A DNA stretch of 64,000 nt from an uncultured Pseudomonas sp. GTDB taxonomy: Bacteria; Pseudomonadota; Gammaproteobacteria; Pseudomonadales; Pseudomonadaceae. The stretch is from NCBI RefSeq assembly GCF_913777995.1, contig NZ_CAJYVE010000014.1, positions 1 to 64,000 of the forward strand. The letters run 5' to 3'. The translations under genes and the position numbers were made by a program. Below the pieces are notes generated by a model that did no database searches, had not been told where the DNA came from, and worked only from the letters and a program-made list of their open reading frames with translations. Below are positions 8,142 through 18,147 of this stretch, in pieces. How positions within the stretch are numbered: the stretch's first letter is position 1; every line of letters starts with the position of its first letter.

Positions 8142-9770
8142 ATGGTGACTCTGAGACGGCTCAACATTGCCCCAAGGGCAGCACTCATCTTTTCATTCAT
8201 CATCGTGATCGTGGCGCTCATGGGCGCCGTCGCGGTCATGCAGATGAGCAAGCTCCGAGAGTCGGAGCAGGATGTCGAGAACAACTGGATGGCCAGCGTG
8301 CGCCAGACCGGCATGATTACCAACGGCGCCTTGCGTCTGCGCCTGGAATCCCTGCGCGGCACCACCGCGACAGACCCGCAACTGCGCCAGCAGACCGTGG
8401 ACTCATTCGCCGGCTACCGCCAGGTGTTCAATAAATCCGTCAAGGATTACGAGCCGTTGATCGCCAGCGACGAAGAGCGCCGCCTGTACCAGGAAGTGGC
8501 GGCCAGCGCCCAGGCCTACGATCGCCTGCTCGAGCAGTTCGAACCCCTGCTGCGCAGTGGCGATAACACGGCGGCGCAAAACCTCATCAACACCAGCATC
8601 CGCCCGGTCACCAACAAACTGCAAGACCAGGTCAACAAGCTGCAGAGCTTCAACGACCAGGGCGCCAAGGCTGCCGGCGAGCACGCCGGACAGCTCTACC
8701 ACAGCGGCCTGACCATGGTCATCACGCTGATCGCCGTCGCCTTGGTCGGTACGGTGGTTCTGGCCTGGCTGCTGGTCGGCAGCATCACGGCACCGATGAG
8801 CGACGCATTGCAGATCGCCCAGCGCATTGCCGGGCGCGACCTGTCGGAGAAGATTGAGGTACAAGGCCAGGACGAAGCCGCGCGCATGCTGGCTGCCTTG
8901 GTGCAGATGCAGGGCAACCTGCGGGAAACCCTGGGGCACATCGCCGACAGCTCCACCCAGCTGGCTTCGGCCTCCGAAGAAATGACCGCGGTGACCGACG
9001 AATCCAGCCGCACCCTGGTGCGCCAGAACGATGAGGTCAATCAGGCGGCCACCGCCGTGACGGAAATGAGTGCCGCGGTGGACGAGGTGGCACGCAATGC
9101 CTCCGAAGCCGCCGACGCCTCGCGCCGCACCCAAGGCCTGGCCGGCACCGGCATGCAGAACGTGACCCGCACCCTGTCGGCGATCCGTGACCTGACCGGC
9201 AATGTGCAGTCCACCACCGAACAAGTGCAGAACCTGTCGGCCCGCGCCCAGGACATCAGCAAGGTGGTCGAGGTCATCCGCTCGATTGCCGAGCAGACCA
9301 ACCTGCTGGCCCTCAACGCCGCCATCGAAGCCGCTCGCGCCGGTGAGCAGGGTCGCGGCTTTGCCGTGGTCGCCGACGAAGTTCGTGCCCTGGCGCATCG
9401 CACCCAGCAGTCGACCCAGGAAATCGAGCAGATGATCGGCGGTATCCAGACCGATTCGGTGCAGGCGGTGCAGGCCATGGAGAACAGCCAGCGCATGGCC
9501 AGCAGCTCTACCGAGGTCGCCCAGCAGGCCAACGAATCCCTGGAGCAGATCGCCGAAGCGATTGCGGTGATCAACGAGCGCAACGTGCTGATCGCCACCG
9601 CCGCCGAAGAACAAGCCCAGGTGGCGCGGGAAATCGACCAGAACATCATCAGCATCCGCGATCTCTCGACCCAGACGGCGGCAGGCGCCAACCAGACCGC
9701 CACGGCCTGCTCCGAAGTGTCCCGGATGGCAGTTGGCCTGAATCAGGTGGTGAGTCGTTTCGTGCTCTAA
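8142..9770 (+). CDS. Methyl-accepting chemotaxis protein (first of a tandem pair)
   Basis: A 542-residue transmembrane chemoreceptor. Order: short cytoplasmic start, TM1 at about residues 11-33, an all-helical periplasmic ligand domain of about 155 residues (four-helix-bundle type), TM2 near 190-213, HAMP to about 265, then a long cytoplasmic signalling hairpin. The conserved tip [20 protein letters not shown] and [17 protein letters not shown] is complete for CheA/CheW binding. The protein ends SRFVL with no CheR-tethering pentapeptide. Ligand unknown. ATG 8142 follows an AGGA site. The cytoplasmic half is nearly identical to the next gene; the ligand domain is not. A strong terminator follows. 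Confidence 0.93.
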   Translation: MVTLRRLNIAPRAALIFSFIIVIVALMGAVAVMQMSKLRESEQDVENNWMASVRQTGMITNGALRLRLESLRGTTATDPQLRQQTVDSFAGYRQVFNKSVKDYEPLIASDEERRLYQEVAASAQAYDRLLEQFEPLLRSGDNTAAQNLINTSIRPVTNKLQDQVNKLQSFNDQGAKAAGEHAGQLYHSGLTMVITLIAVALVGTVVLAWLLVGSITAPMSDALQIAQRIAGRDLSEKIEVQGQDEAARMLAALVQMQGNLRETLGHIADSSTQLASASEEMTAVTDESSRTLVRQNDEVNQAATAVTEMSAAVDEVARNASEAADASRRTQGLAGTGMQNVTRTLSAIRDLTGNVQSTTEQVQNLSARAQDISKVVEVIRSIAEQTNLLALNAAIEAARAGEQGRGFAVVADEVRALAHRTQQSTQEIEQMIGGIQTDSVQAVQAMENSQRMASSSTEVAQQANESLEQIAEAIAVINERNVLIATAAEEQAQVAREIDQNIISIRDLSTQTAAGANQTATACSEVSRMAVGLNQVVSRFVL

Positions 9771-9778
9771 CTCGTCCC

Positions 9779-9825
9779 GAGCAAAAGCGCCCCGCGCAAT
9801 CGCATTGCGCGGGGCGCTTTTGCTC
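9779..9825 (+). terminator. Strong terminator-type hairpin after the first chemoreceptor gene
   Basis: A 22-bp perfect stem (9779-9800 with 9804-9825) around a three-base loop. The GC-rich core is flanked by AAAA on the left arm and TTTT on the right, so it can act in both directions. Confidence 0.9.
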
Positions 9826-10035
9826 GCATTCGACCCATCAGGCTATCTGCGCCGGTGGCGGCTGATAGCCGAAATCGAGTCGGTCATGCTGCTAACGCTA
9901 TAAGCGACCTTCCCGACGGAACGGCAAGACAGTGTTCGGCGCAAAAAATTCAAAAAATATTCTTCTCGTTTATTGATCCAGATCAAAGATTCAAAAGAAA
10001 AAGCGCTATTAACGGCAAAATAGTGGCCACCAGAC

Positions 10036-10063
10036 TCAAGCCTTGCTGACTCATTTCCGATAA
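10036..10063 (+). promoter_or_regulatory. Candidate FliA (sigma-28) promoter of the second chemoreceptor gene
   Basis: TCAAG at 10036-10040 and TCCGATAA at 10056-10063 match the flagellar consensus (TCAAG and GCCGATAA as remembered for Pseudomonas), ending 34 bp before the ATG at 10098. Confidence 0.6.
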
Positions 10064-10097
10064 CGAGTCTCATCTTCCCCCACGATGTGAGCCGCTT

Positions 10098-11727
10098 ATG
10101 GAGACGTTGCGCAAGCTGAATATTGCCCCCCCGGGCAGCACTCATTTTTTCTTTCATCGTTCTGATCCTTTTGCTGCTGGGCGCGGTTGCCGTGATTCAG
10201 ATGGGCAAGCTGCGCGATACAGAACAGGATGTCGAAACCAACTGGATGGTGAGCGCTCGCCAGACCTCGTTGATGAACAGCTCGGCTCTGCGGCTGCGAC
10301 TCGAATCGCTCAGAGGCTCACTGAGCACCGACCCACAAATACGCCAGCAGACCCTGGCTGCATTTGGCGGGCACCGCAAGACCTTCATAGATAGCGTGAC
10401 GGGTTATGAACAGCTGATAGCGAATGACGAAGATCGCAAGCTGTATCGTGAGGTACTGACCAGCAGCGAGGCCTACGGCAAACTCCTGGACCGGCTCGAA
10501 CAGCTGCTGCGAGACGGCGATGCCACCACAGCCGCCAAGATGATCTCCACGGAAGTCAGGCCCGTCTCAGACCACATGCAGGAACGGATCATCAAACTAA
10601 GGGAATTCAACGAGCAAGGCGCACGCACGGCAGGGATCTATGCAAAAGAGGTTTATCAAAACGGGCTGACGCTGGTTTTCAGCCTTATCGCCATTGCGCT
10701 GGCTGCCACCGTTTTCCTGGCATTTATTCTGGTACGCAGCATCACTACCCCGATGAGCGAAGCACTGCAGATTGCTCAACGCATCGCCCAGCGCGACCTG
10801 TCGAAGAAGATTCAGGTACAAGGCAAGGACGAGGCCGCACGCATGCTCGACGCCCTGGTGCAGATGCAGGACAACCTGCGTGAAACCCTGGGGCACATCA
10901 CCGACAGCTCCACCCAGCTGGCCTCGGCCTCCGAGGAAATGACTGCGGTCACCGACGAATCCAGCCGCACCCTGGTACGCCAGAACGACGAGGTCAATCA
11001 GGCGGCCACCGCCGTGACGGAAATGAGTGCCGCGGTGGACGAGGTGGCACGCAACGCTTCAGAAGCCGCCGACGCCTCGCGGCGCACCCAGGGCCTGGCC
11101 GGCGCCGGCATGCAGAACGTGACCCGTACCCTGTCGGCGATCCGCGACCTGACTGGCAATGTGCAGTCCACCACCGAACAGGTGCAGAACCTCTCGGCCC
11201 GCGCCCAGGACATCAGCAAGGTGGTCGAGGTGATTCGCGCGATTGCCGAACAGACCAACCTGCTGGCCCTCAACGCCGCCATCGAGGCCGCTCGCGCTGG
11301 CGAGCAGGGTCGCGGCTTTGCCGTGGTCGCCGACGAGGTTCGTGCGCTGGCGCATCGTACCCAACAGTCGACCCAGGAAATCGAACAGATGATCGGCGGC
11401 ATTCAGACCGATTCGGTGCAAGCGGTGCAGGCCATGGAGAACAGCCAGCGCATGGCTGGCGAATCCACTGACGTCGCGCAGCAGGCCAATGAGTCTCTGG
11501 AACAGATCGCCGAAGCGATTGCGGTGATCAACGAACGCAACGTGCTGATCGCCACTGCAGCCGAAGAGCAGGCCCAGGTAGCGCGAGAGATCGACCAGAA
11601 CCTGACCAGCATCCGCGACCTGTCGACCCAGACAGCGACAGGTGCCAACCAGACAGCGGCGGCCTGTTCCGAAGTGTCTCGCATGGCGGTCGGCCTGAAC
11701 CAGGTGGTGGGCCGTTTCGTGCTCTGA
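10098..11727 (+). CDS. Methyl-accepting chemotaxis protein (second of the pair), frameshifted in a C7 tract
   Basis: The ATG at 10098 opens [11 protein letters not shown], aligning with [11 protein letters not shown] of the upstream paralogue, but seven C at 10126-10132 put the rest in another frame; six C would give [10 protein letters not shown] as in the paralogue. The remaining frame is open to 11727 and encodes TM1, a helical ligand domain, TM2, HAMP and a complete signalling domain ending GRFVL (about 543 residues if restored). Rescue by a TTG at 10123 is possible but has no good ribosome site. It could be a broken gene, a slippage-controlled gene, or a sequencing error; the intact remainder argues against old decay. 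A sigma-28-like promoter precedes it. Confidence 0.85.
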
Positions 11728-11756
11728 AGTGCCGCCGCAACTCAATAGCCGCAATG

Positions 11757-11797
11757 AAAAAAGGCCCCTCGCAAGCTGGTTGCGAGGGGCCTTTTTA
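11757..11797. terminator. Bidirectional terminator between chemoreceptor and OFA transporter genes
   Basis: AAAAAAGGCCCCTCGCAA and TTGCGAGGGGCCTTTTT form a long stem around a GCTGG loop, with A and T tracts on both sides. It serves the two convergent genes, which end at 11727 and 11814. Confidence 0.92.
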
Positions 11798-11813
11798 CAG
11801 GCTCAGCAGCGGA

Positions 11814-13475
11814 TTACTGGAACAGCACCGCAGTTTTCTGCAGGGTGATCCACACACCCCAGGCCAGCGGGATACCCACGGCCAGCCAGGCGGCAATCAC
11901 CAACGGTGTGGTGCCAGCGGCAGCCTTCCACTCCAGCACGGCCGTGCCTTCGGCGCTCTTGTCGTGGCCGATGGCGCGCTCGGCAGCCAGTTCCGCGTCG
12001 GTCATGAAGTACTTGTCGGCCACCGGGCGGATCATCATGTTGCAGATGAAGCCCAGCACCAGCAGACCGGCAAGGATGTACAGGGTGATGTCGTAGGCAT
12101 CGGCACGCGCCACGCCGTGGCTGAGCTGATACTCACGCAGGTAGTTCACCAGTACCGGACCGAGCACACCGGCGGCGGCCCAGGCGGTCAGCAGGCGACC
12201 GTGGATGGCACCGACCATCTGGGTACCGAACAGGTCGGCCAGGTAGGCTGGCACAGTGGCGAAACCACCGCCATACATCGACAGCACCACACAGAAGGCC
12301 GCTACGAACAGCGCGACACTGCCCAGGTGGCCCAGGGTCGGAACCGAGGCGTAGAGCACGAAGCCCAAGGCGAAGAAGATGAAGTAGGTCGCCTTGCGGC
12401 CCAGGTAGTCCGAGCACGAGGCCCAGAAGAAGCGACCACCGATGTTGAACAGGCTGAGCAGACCGGTGAAGCCTGCCGCAATGGCGGCGATAGCCTTGAG
12501 CTGGTCAGGGTTCAGTTCACTGAAGGTCAGCCCGTTGCCCAGCAGCTTGCCGGCGAAGACTTCCTGCAGCAGCGGCGAGGCCATGCCGAGGATACCGATA
12601 CCGGCGGAGACGTTCAGGCACAGCACCAGCCAGACCAGACGGAACTGCGGCGTCTTCCAGGCCACACTGACGTGCACGTGGCGGTCGGTGATCATCGAGT
12701 TGCTGGCCTTCTTGGCCGGCGCGGTCCAGCCTTCAGGCTTCCAGCCGGTCGGCGGAACGCGGTAACCCAGCGCACCACCCATCATGAAGACGAAGTAGAT
12801 GACGGCCATGGCCGCGAAGCTCTGCCAGACACCGACGCTGTCTGGGGTCGCGAAATGGTTCATCAGTGCGGTGGCCAGTGGCGCACCCACCATGGCACCA
12901 CCACCGAAGCCCATGATCGCCATGCCGGTAGCCATGCCGCGCTTGTCCGGGAACCACTTGATCAGGGTCGAGACCGGAGAGATGTAGCCCAGGCCCAGGC
13001 CGATACCACCGATGACCCCCGAACCCAGCCACATCAGCCAGATCTGGTGGGTATAGATACCCAGCGCGGAAATCAGCAGGCCGCCGCACCAGCACAGTGC
13101 CGAAACCACACCCGCCTTGCGAGGACCGGCGTGTTCCAGCCAGCCACCCCAGATGGCCGCCGAGCAGCCGAGAAAGATGAAGAACAGGGTGTAGATCCAG
13201 CCCAGCATGGAAATCTGCCAGTCACAGGTCGAAGCGAAGACCTGGGCGAAGAAACCCATGTCTGGCGAACAGGCGACAGGCGCGGAAATACCGATGGCTT
13301 TGGACAATGGCAACCAGAACACCGAGAAGCCGTAGGCCATGCCGATGCAAAGATGGATGGCCAGGGCCGCCGGTGGAACCAGCCAACGGTTGAAACCGGG
13401 CTTGGCGATAATGCGTTCTTTGGACAAGAACGCAGGCTGAGCAGAACTACCACCCAACGCTGTGCTTGTACTCAT
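11814..13475 (-). CDS. OFA-type MFS transporter (oxalate/formate antiporter family)
   Basis: A 553-residue inner-membrane carrier with about 12 hydrophobic helices and an unusually long cytoplasmic tail before the last segment. Family features are the N-terminal AIHLCIGMAYGFSVFWLPLS and the glycine-rich GGIGLGLGYISPVSTLIKWF followed by PDKRGMATGMAIMGFG. Members import or exchange small carboxylates (oxalate, formate, pyruvate); the substrate here cannot be read. The ATG at 13475 (MSTSTALGGSS) is preferred over an in-frame start five codons upstream. Single gene, convergent with the chemoreceptor pair. Confidence 0.88.
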   Translation of the reverse strand: MSTSTALGGSSAQPAFLSKERIIAKPGFNRWLVPPAALAIHLCIGMAYGFSVFWLPLSKAIGISAPVACSPDMGFFAQVFASTCDWQISMLGWIYTLFFIFLGCSAAIWGGWLEHAGPRKAGVVSALCWCGGLLISALGIYTHQIWLMWLGSGVIGGIGLGLGYISPVSTLIKWFPDKRGMATGMAIMGFGGGAMVGAPLATALMNHFATPDSVGVWQSFAAMAVIYFVFMMGGALGYRVPPTGWKPEGWTAPAKKASNSMITDRHVHVSVAWKTPQFRLVWLVLCLNVSAGIGILGMASPLLQEVFAGKLLGNGLTFSELNPDQLKAIAAIAAGFTGLLSLFNIGGRFFWASCSDYLGRKATYFIFFALGFVLYASVPTLGHLGSVALFVAAFCVVLSMYGGGFATVPAYLADLFGTQMVGAIHGRLLTAWAAAGVLGPVLVNYLREYQLSHGVARADAYDITLYILAGLLVLGFICNMMIRPVADKYFMTDAELAAERAIGHDKSAEGTAVLEWKAAAGTTPLVIAAWLAVGIPLAWGVWITLQKTAVLFQ

Positions 13476-13937
13476 TAGTATCAACCCCAATGTATGTAAG
13501 GCTCGCAGGACTTGACGCCGATCCGGCTTGAGGTTCGCGCAACAGCGCGCCCGCCGCGTTTATAGTCGGAGGATTACGAAGATGCGGCAAAAAGCCACAT
13601 CCGATCAGCGATGCGCAAGATTAGCACTTACAAGAGGCAGGTAAGCATTTTGTTACAGGTATTTCGGCAAAAAAATCAATCAGATTTTTCTATGGCTCCA
13701 TAGATATAACCGATGACTGAAATATCTTGTAATGCCTGGGGAAACTTCGAGCTTAGTTGCCCCTCCAAGTTTCTGCATGAATTCAGGCAAATTAATTGTC
13801 TGCCTGCCGGATAGACGGTCGCCCGCCCAGCCAACCGACGGAGCGAAGCCGGCTGGGTAACCGGGCCCGCCCAGGGACCTGGAGACATCGGTATACTCAC
13901 GGGCTAATTTCGACTGATCGACCACAAGGAACCGCCC
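13476..13937. other. 462-bp divergent region between the OFA transporter and asmA-like genes
   Basis: Partly AT-rich (13640-13700). A CCCAGCC / GGCTGGG hairpin lies at 13827-13856, and a TATACT hexamer at 13892-13897 is 41 bp before the asmA-like start, a plausible -10 with no clear -35. No coding sequence is supported. Confidence 0.7.
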
Positions 13938-16169
13938 ATGAAAGCGTTCGGCAAACTCCTGGGACTGCTTGTTCTCGGGTTGCTGCTGATCATCGTGGCT
14001 CTCGGCTTCGCCTTGACCCATCTGTTTGATCCCAACGACTACAAAGACGAAATCCGCCAACTGGCCCGGGACAAGGCCAACATCGAACTGACCCTCGATG
14101 GCGATATCGGCTGGAGCCTGTTCCCCTGGCTGGGCCTTGAGCTGCACGATGCCCGGGTCGCCACCCTGGCCGCCCCCGACCAGCCGTTCGCCGACCTGCA
14201 GATGCTTGGCCTTTCCGTACGAGTCCTGCCACTGCTGCGCCGTGAAGTGCAGATGAGCGACATCCGTGTCGAAGGCCTGAACCTGATCCTCAACCGTGAC
14301 AAGAACGGCCACGGCAACTGGGAAGACATCGGTAAACCGGCCAGCGCCAGCACCCCGCCAGCCAACGCCCCTACCGAGGGAGCCCCCGCCACGCCGCCGC
14401 CCGCAGAAAAGCCCTCGCGCCCCGTTAAGCTGGACATCGACAGCCTGACCGTGAACAACGCCCGCGTGCAGTACACCGACGAAGCCAAGAACCAGAGTTT
14501 CAGCGCCGAAAGCATCCAGCTGAGCACCGGTCCGGTCCGCGAAGGCTCGGATATCAGCGTGAAACTGACCGCCTTCCTCAGCGCCAGCCAGCCGGCCCTG
14601 AAGGCCCGCACCGAACTGGCCGGCAACCTGCGTCTGGACCGCGCGCTGCAGCGCTATCAGTTCGAAGACATGCGCCTTTCCGGCGAAGTGGCGGGCGAGC
14701 CCCTGCAAGGCAAGACCGTGACCTTCGTCGCCCAGGGCCAGCTGCTGGCCGACCTGGCCGCCAACATCGCCGAATGGAACAGCCTGAAGGTCACCGCCAA
14801 CCAGCTGCGCGCATTGGGCGAACTGCGCGTTCGCGACCTGGACAAGACACCGCGCCTGAGCGGTGGCCTGTCGGTGGCGCCATTCGATCTGCGCGCCTTC
14901 ATGGACGGCATCGGCCAGCCGCTGCCGCCGATGGCCAACGGCAGCCTGAGCAAGGTCGAACTGCTCACCCGCCTCAACGGCACCCCGACCAGCCTGGCGC
15001 TGGACGAACTCAACCTGAAGGTCGACGACAGCAACTTCAGCGGACGCATCGCCGTAGATGACTTCCAGCGCCAGGCGCTGCGCGTACAATTGAAAGCCGA
15101 CAGCTTCGACGCCGACCGCTACCTGCCGGCCGAGAGCGAGGCCGACAAAGGCGCCAAGGCCGCGCGCAAATCCGAAGTGCAGAACAGCGAGGCCAGTTCG
15201 GTGGCCGGCGCTGGCACCACGCCACTGCCTGAGCAACCCACCAAGGTGGCCTGGAGCACCGAGAAGCTGCTGCCCCTGGAGCGCCTGCGCAAGCTGGATG
15301 TCGAGGCCGAGCTGGGTTTCGGCAAGCTGATCGTCGACAAGCTGCCGATCGACAATGCCGTGCTCAAGACCCAGGCCGCCGGTGGCGTGATCCGCGTCGA
15401 CAGCCTGCGCGGCAACCTCTACAACGGCAACTTCGAGGTCAAGGGCAACCTCGACGCCCGGCCTGACATCCCCACCGCCAGTGTGCAGACCCGAGTGGCC
15501 AAGGTGCCGGTCGAGCGCGTGCTGGAAAGCCAGGGCCAGACACCGCCGGTGCGCGGCCTGCTGACCCTGAACAGTGACCTGGCCGGCAAGGGCAATAGCG
15601 AGAAAGCCCTGATCGATAGCCTCGGCGGGACTGCCAGTTTCACCCTCGACGACGGCGTGCTGGTCAACGCCAACCTGGAACAACAGCTGTGCCAGGGCAT
15701 CGCCTTTCTCAATCGCAAGGCTCTGAGCGGCGAGCCGCGCGGCAAGGACACGCCGTTCCGGCAACTGAGCGGCAGCCTCAACGTGCGCAATGGCGTGGCC
15801 AGCAACCCCGACCTCAAGGCGCGGATTCCCGGCCTGACCCTCAACGGCCATGGCGACGTGGACCTGCGGGTGCTGGGCATGGACTACCGCGTGGGAATCA
15901 TCATCGAAGGCGACAAGAGCGAGATGCCCGACCCGGCCTGTCAGGTCAACGAACGCTATGTCGGTGTCGAGTGGCCCGTGCATTGCCGTGGCCCGCTGGA
16001 GCTGGGTGCCAAGGCCTGCCGTGTCGACAAGGAAGGCCTCGGCCAGGTGGCCGCGCAGGTGGCGGGCAACGAGGTGCGCAACAAGCTCGATGACAAGATC
16101 GAGGAAAAACTGGGCGACAAGGTCAGCCCCGAACTCAAAGACGCTCTGAAGGGGCTGTTCAAACGATGA
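13938..16169 (+). CDS. AsmA family envelope protein
   Basis: A 743-residue protein with one N-terminal membrane anchor (GLLVLGLLLIIVALGFALT) and a large periplasmic part rich in beta strands, the AsmA/TamB-like layout thought to form a lipid-transporting groove. The NDYKDEIRQLARDKANIELT segment after the anchor and WSLFPWLGLELHDARV are typical of the AsmA domain. A proline/alanine-rich linker lies around residues 135-160. Likely role is phospholipid traffic or outer-membrane homeostasis. It starts an operon: the stop overlaps mutY by four bases (ATGA). Confidence 0.9.
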   Translation: MKAFGKLLGLLVLGLLLIIVALGFALTHLFDPNDYKDEIRQLARDKANIELTLDGDIGWSLFPWLGLELHDARVATLAAPDQPFADLQMLGLSVRVLPLLRREVQMSDIRVEGLNLILNRDKNGHGNWEDIGKPASASTPPANAPTEGAPATPPPAEKPSRPVKLDIDSLTVNNARVQYTDEAKNQSFSAESIQLSTGPVREGSDISVKLTAFLSASQPALKARTELAGNLRLDRALQRYQFEDMRLSGEVAGEPLQGKTVTFVAQGQLLADLAANIAEWNSLKVTANQLRALGELRVRDLDKTPRLSGGLSVAPFDLRAFMDGIGQPLPPMANGSLSKVELLTRLNGTPTSLALDELNLKVDDSNFSGRIAVDDFQRQALRVQLKADSFDADRYLPAESEADKGAKAARKSEVQNSEASSVAGAGTTPLPEQPTKVAWSTEKLLPLERLRKLDVEAELGFGKLIVDKLPIDNAVLKTQAAGGVIRVDSLRGNLYNGNFEVKGNLDARPDIPTASVQTRVAKVPVERVLESQGQTPPVRGLLTLNSDLAGKGNSEKALIDSLGGTASFTLDDGVLVNANLEQQLCQGIAFLNRKALSGEPRGKDTPFRQLSGSLNVRNGVASNPDLKARIPGLTLNGHGDVDLRVLGMDYRVGIIIEGDKSEMPDPACQVNERYVGVEWPVHCRGPLELGAKACRVDKEGLGQVAAQVAGNEVRNKLDDKIEEKLGDKVSPELKDALKGLFKR

Positions 16170-17251
16170 ATGCTGTACACGCCCTGCCGCCCGAGCAGTT
16201 CTCCCAGGCGGTGCTGGACTGGTTCGACGTCCATGGCCGCCACGACCTGCCCTGGCAGCAGGACATCAACCCGTACCGGGTCTGGGTGTCGGAAATCATG
16301 CTGCAGCAAACGCAAGTGAGCACGGTGCTCAATTACTTCGACCGTTTCATGAGTGCCCTGCCCACGGTCAAGGACCTTGCCGAAGCCCCGGAAGACGAAG
16401 TGCTGCACCTGTGGACCGGGCTGGGCTATTACACCCGCGCCCGCAACCTGCAGAAAACCGCGAAGATCGTCATGGCCGAGCACGCGGGCGAATTCCCCCG
16501 CGACGTGGAGAAGCTCACCGAACTGCCGGGCATTGGCCGCTCCACCGCAGGCGCCATCGCCAGTATCAGCATGGGCATCCGCGCACCGATCCTCGACGGC
16601 AACGTCAAGCGCGTGCTGGCCCGCTACGTGGCGCAGGAGGGCTACCCCGGCGAGCCGGCGGTGGCGCGCCAGCTGTGGGCGGTGGCCGAGCGCTACACGC
16701 CGCACGCCCGCGCCAATCACTACACCCAGGCAATGATGGACCTCGGCGCGACCCTGTGCACGCGCAGCAAGCCCAGTTGCCTGCTGTGCCCGCTGGAGCG
16801 CAGCTGCGAGGCGCACCTGCTGGGCCTTGAAACCCGCTACCCGGTGCCCAAGCCGCGCAAGGCGATCCCACAGAAACGCACCCTGATGCCGCTGCTGGCC
16901 AACGATCGCGGCGAGATCCTGCTCTATCGCCGCCCCTCCACCGGGCTGTGGGGCGGCCTGTGGAGCCTGCCGGAACTCGACGGCCTGGATGATCTGCCGC
17001 ACCTGGCCAGCCAGCACGCGCTGCAAATGGGCCGCTCGCAGGCATTGCCGGGCGTGCTGCACACCTTCAGCCACTTTCAGCTGAGCATCGAGCCCTGGCT
17101 GGTCCGCGTACAGGACGCCGGCCCCTGCGTGGCCGAGGCCGACTGGCTCTGGTATAACCTCGCCACCCCGCCACGCCTGGGCCTTGCCGCCCCGGTGAAG
17201 AAGCTGCTCAAGCACGCAGCCGACGTATTGAATGCAGGAGAGTCGTCATGA
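16166..17251 (+). CDS. mutY: A/G-specific adenine glycosylase MutY
   Basis: MutY removes adenine mispaired with 8-oxoguanine. The 361-residue protein has the helix-hairpin-helix [12 protein letters not shown] followed by the catalytic Asp in [13 protein letters not shown], the [4Fe-4S] ligands C-x6-C-x2-C-x5-C in [17 protein letters not shown], and a C-terminal Nudix-like 8-oxoG recognition domain from about residue 235. Its ATG overlaps the asmA stop and its stop overlaps yggX (ATGA in both), so the three genes are translationally linked. Confidence 0.97.
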   Translation: MNAVHALPPEQFSQAVLDWFDVHGRHDLPWQQDINPYRVWVSEIMLQQTQVSTVLNYFDRFMSALPTVKDLAEAPEDEVLHLWTGLGYYTRARNLQKTAKIVMAEHAGEFPRDVEKLTELPGIGRSTAGAIASISMGIRAPILDGNVKRVLARYVAQEGYPGEPAVARQLWAVAERYTPHARANHYTQAMMDLGATLCTRSKPSCLLCPLERSCEAHLLGLETRYPVPKPRKAIPQKRTLMPLLANDRGEILLYRRPSTGLWGGLWSLPELDGLDDLPHLASQHALQMGRSQALPGVLHTFSHFQLSIEPWLVRVQDAGPCVAEADWLWYNLATPPRLGLAAPVKKLLKHAADVLNAGESS

Positions 17252-17520
17252 CCCGCACCGTAATGTGCCGCAAGTACAAAGAAGAGCTGCCTGGCCTGGA
17301 GCGCCCACCCTACCCTGGCGCCAAAGGCGAGGACATCTACAACCACGTCTCGCAGAAGGCCTGGGCCGACTGGCAGAAGCACCAGACGCTGCTGATCAAC
17401 GAGCGTCGCCTGAACATGATGAACGCCGAGGACCGCAAATTCCTCCAGGCCGAGATGGACAAGTATTTTTCCGGCGAGGAATACGCCAAAGCCGAAGGCT
17501 ACGTTCCGCCGGAAAAATAG
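17248..17520 (+). CDS. yggX: Fe(2+)-trafficking / oxidative damage protection protein YggX
   Basis: A 90-residue protein that protects iron-sulfur enzymes from oxidation. It starts [20 protein letters not shown] with the conserved Cys7, and carries [20 protein letters not shown], the family signature. Overlapping mutY by four bases fits the job, since MutY is an iron-sulfur enzyme acting on oxidative damage; the same pairing is known in enterobacteria. Confidence 0.96.
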   Translation: MTRTVMCRKYKEELPGLERPPYPGAKGEDIYNHVSQKAWADWQKHQTLLINERRLNMMNAEDRKFLQAEMDKYFSGEEYAKAEGYVPPEK

Positions 17521-17581
17521 ATCATTTTTTGCACAGGAAGCGTAAGCACCGAAAAATATTCAGATTTTTTTCAATTCCTGC

Positions 17582-17610
17582 TTGACGCTTTCCTGAAAAA
17601 CCCTTTTAAT
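17582..17610 (+). promoter_or_regulatory. tRNA-Phe promoter
   Basis: TTGACG at 17582-17587 and TTTAAT at 17605-17610 are separated by exactly 17 bases, followed by a GC-rich discriminator (GCGCC) typical of stringently controlled stable-RNA promoters, 10 bp before the tRNA. Confidence 0.85.
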
Positions 17611-17620
17611 GCGCCCCGTT

Positions 17621-17696
17621 GCCCAGATAGCTCAGTCGGTAGAGCAGGGGATTGAAAATCCCCGTGTCGGCGGTTCGATTCCGTCTCTGGGCACCA
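17621..17696 (+). tRNA. tRNA-Phe (GAA)
   Basis: A 76-nt cloverleaf: acceptor GCCCAGA pairs with TCTGGGC, D arm AGCTCAGTCGGTAGAGC, anticodon stem GGGGA / TCCCC around ATTGAAAA with GAA as anticodon, T arm CGGTTCGATTCCG, and an encoded CCA end. It is an independent unit after yggX with its own promoter and terminator. Confidence 0.97.
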
Positions 17697-17703
17697 CATT
17701 GAG

Positions 17704-17763
17704 ATCAGGCAGTGCACGCACTGCCTGATAGATAAAAAAGCCCGCCTTGTGCGGGTTTTTTTA
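17704..17763 (+). terminator. Double hairpin terminator of tRNA-Phe
   Basis: A perfect 12-bp inverted repeat (17704-17715 with 17718-17729) is followed by CCCGC-CTTGT-GCGGG flanked by A6 and T7 (17734-17762). The second hairpin is a classic intrinsic terminator. Confidence 0.88.
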
Positions 17764-18147
17764 TTACCCGAGAAAACACCCCGCACTGCCAGCGCCCTCA
17801 TCGCCCCAGGAATACAAATCCGTTATCAATGCACCTTCGCACCACTCGGCAGGGCTCGCTAACTTATGGCGGGGATTGATTATGTCCAATTATTCAAACT
17901 GAACACCCTGAAGAGTTGGATCCATAACTTCCAGAGCTTTTCTGCTTTTATATTCTTCCTGCTCTCGACAGCACTGAAAGACCGCGCCAGCCAATGCCGC
18001 CGGGTTCGTCCGTCAAATACCCGACAGACGAGACGCCACTTTTCACACATACAGCGCAAACACCGAAAAGTTCAGTCTGGCTATATTCCGAAGCGATGAA
18101 TGGTGGTGTACCATCGCGCTAATATTATTTTGATATGGTCTGTCGTC
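17764..18147. other. Upstream region of the minor-pilin operon
   Basis: 384 bp with AT-rich patches (17880-17960, 18110-18135). TAATATTAT at about 18119-18127 and TGATAT nearby are possible -10 words, but no full promoter or Shine-Dalgarno was recognised ahead of the pilin start. No repeat of the tRNA 3' end was seen, so no sign of tRNA-targeted integration. Confidence 0.6.

Larger units (their letters stand above)
9771..10097. other. Gap between the chemoreceptor genes
   Basis: Contains the terminator of the first receptor gene, then AT-rich DNA and the sigma-28-like promoter of the second. No additional gene is seen. Confidence 0.75.

Noticed and set aside
10098-10394. A short separate protein from the first frame of the second chemoreceptor gene
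   Set aside because: After the C7 tract this frame diverges into low-quality sequence without homology, while the other frame continues the receptor.
11754-13478. 574-codon plus-strand frame opposite the OFA transporter
   Set aside because: Antisense to a clear 12-helix transporter and rich in His, Gln and Gly as an artefact.
13680-15983. Very long reading frames opposite real genes, such as the 767-codon frame opposite the AsmA gene and the 712-codon frame opposite FTR1 (51430-53568)
   Set aside because: They lie exactly antisense to well-supported genes, have repetitive low-complexity composition and no recognisable domain; this is the expected effect of GC-rich codon use.
17621-18147. 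tRNA-Phe as an attachment site for the pilin island
   Set aside because: No integrase and no second copy of the tRNA 3' end was seen after the pilin operon.
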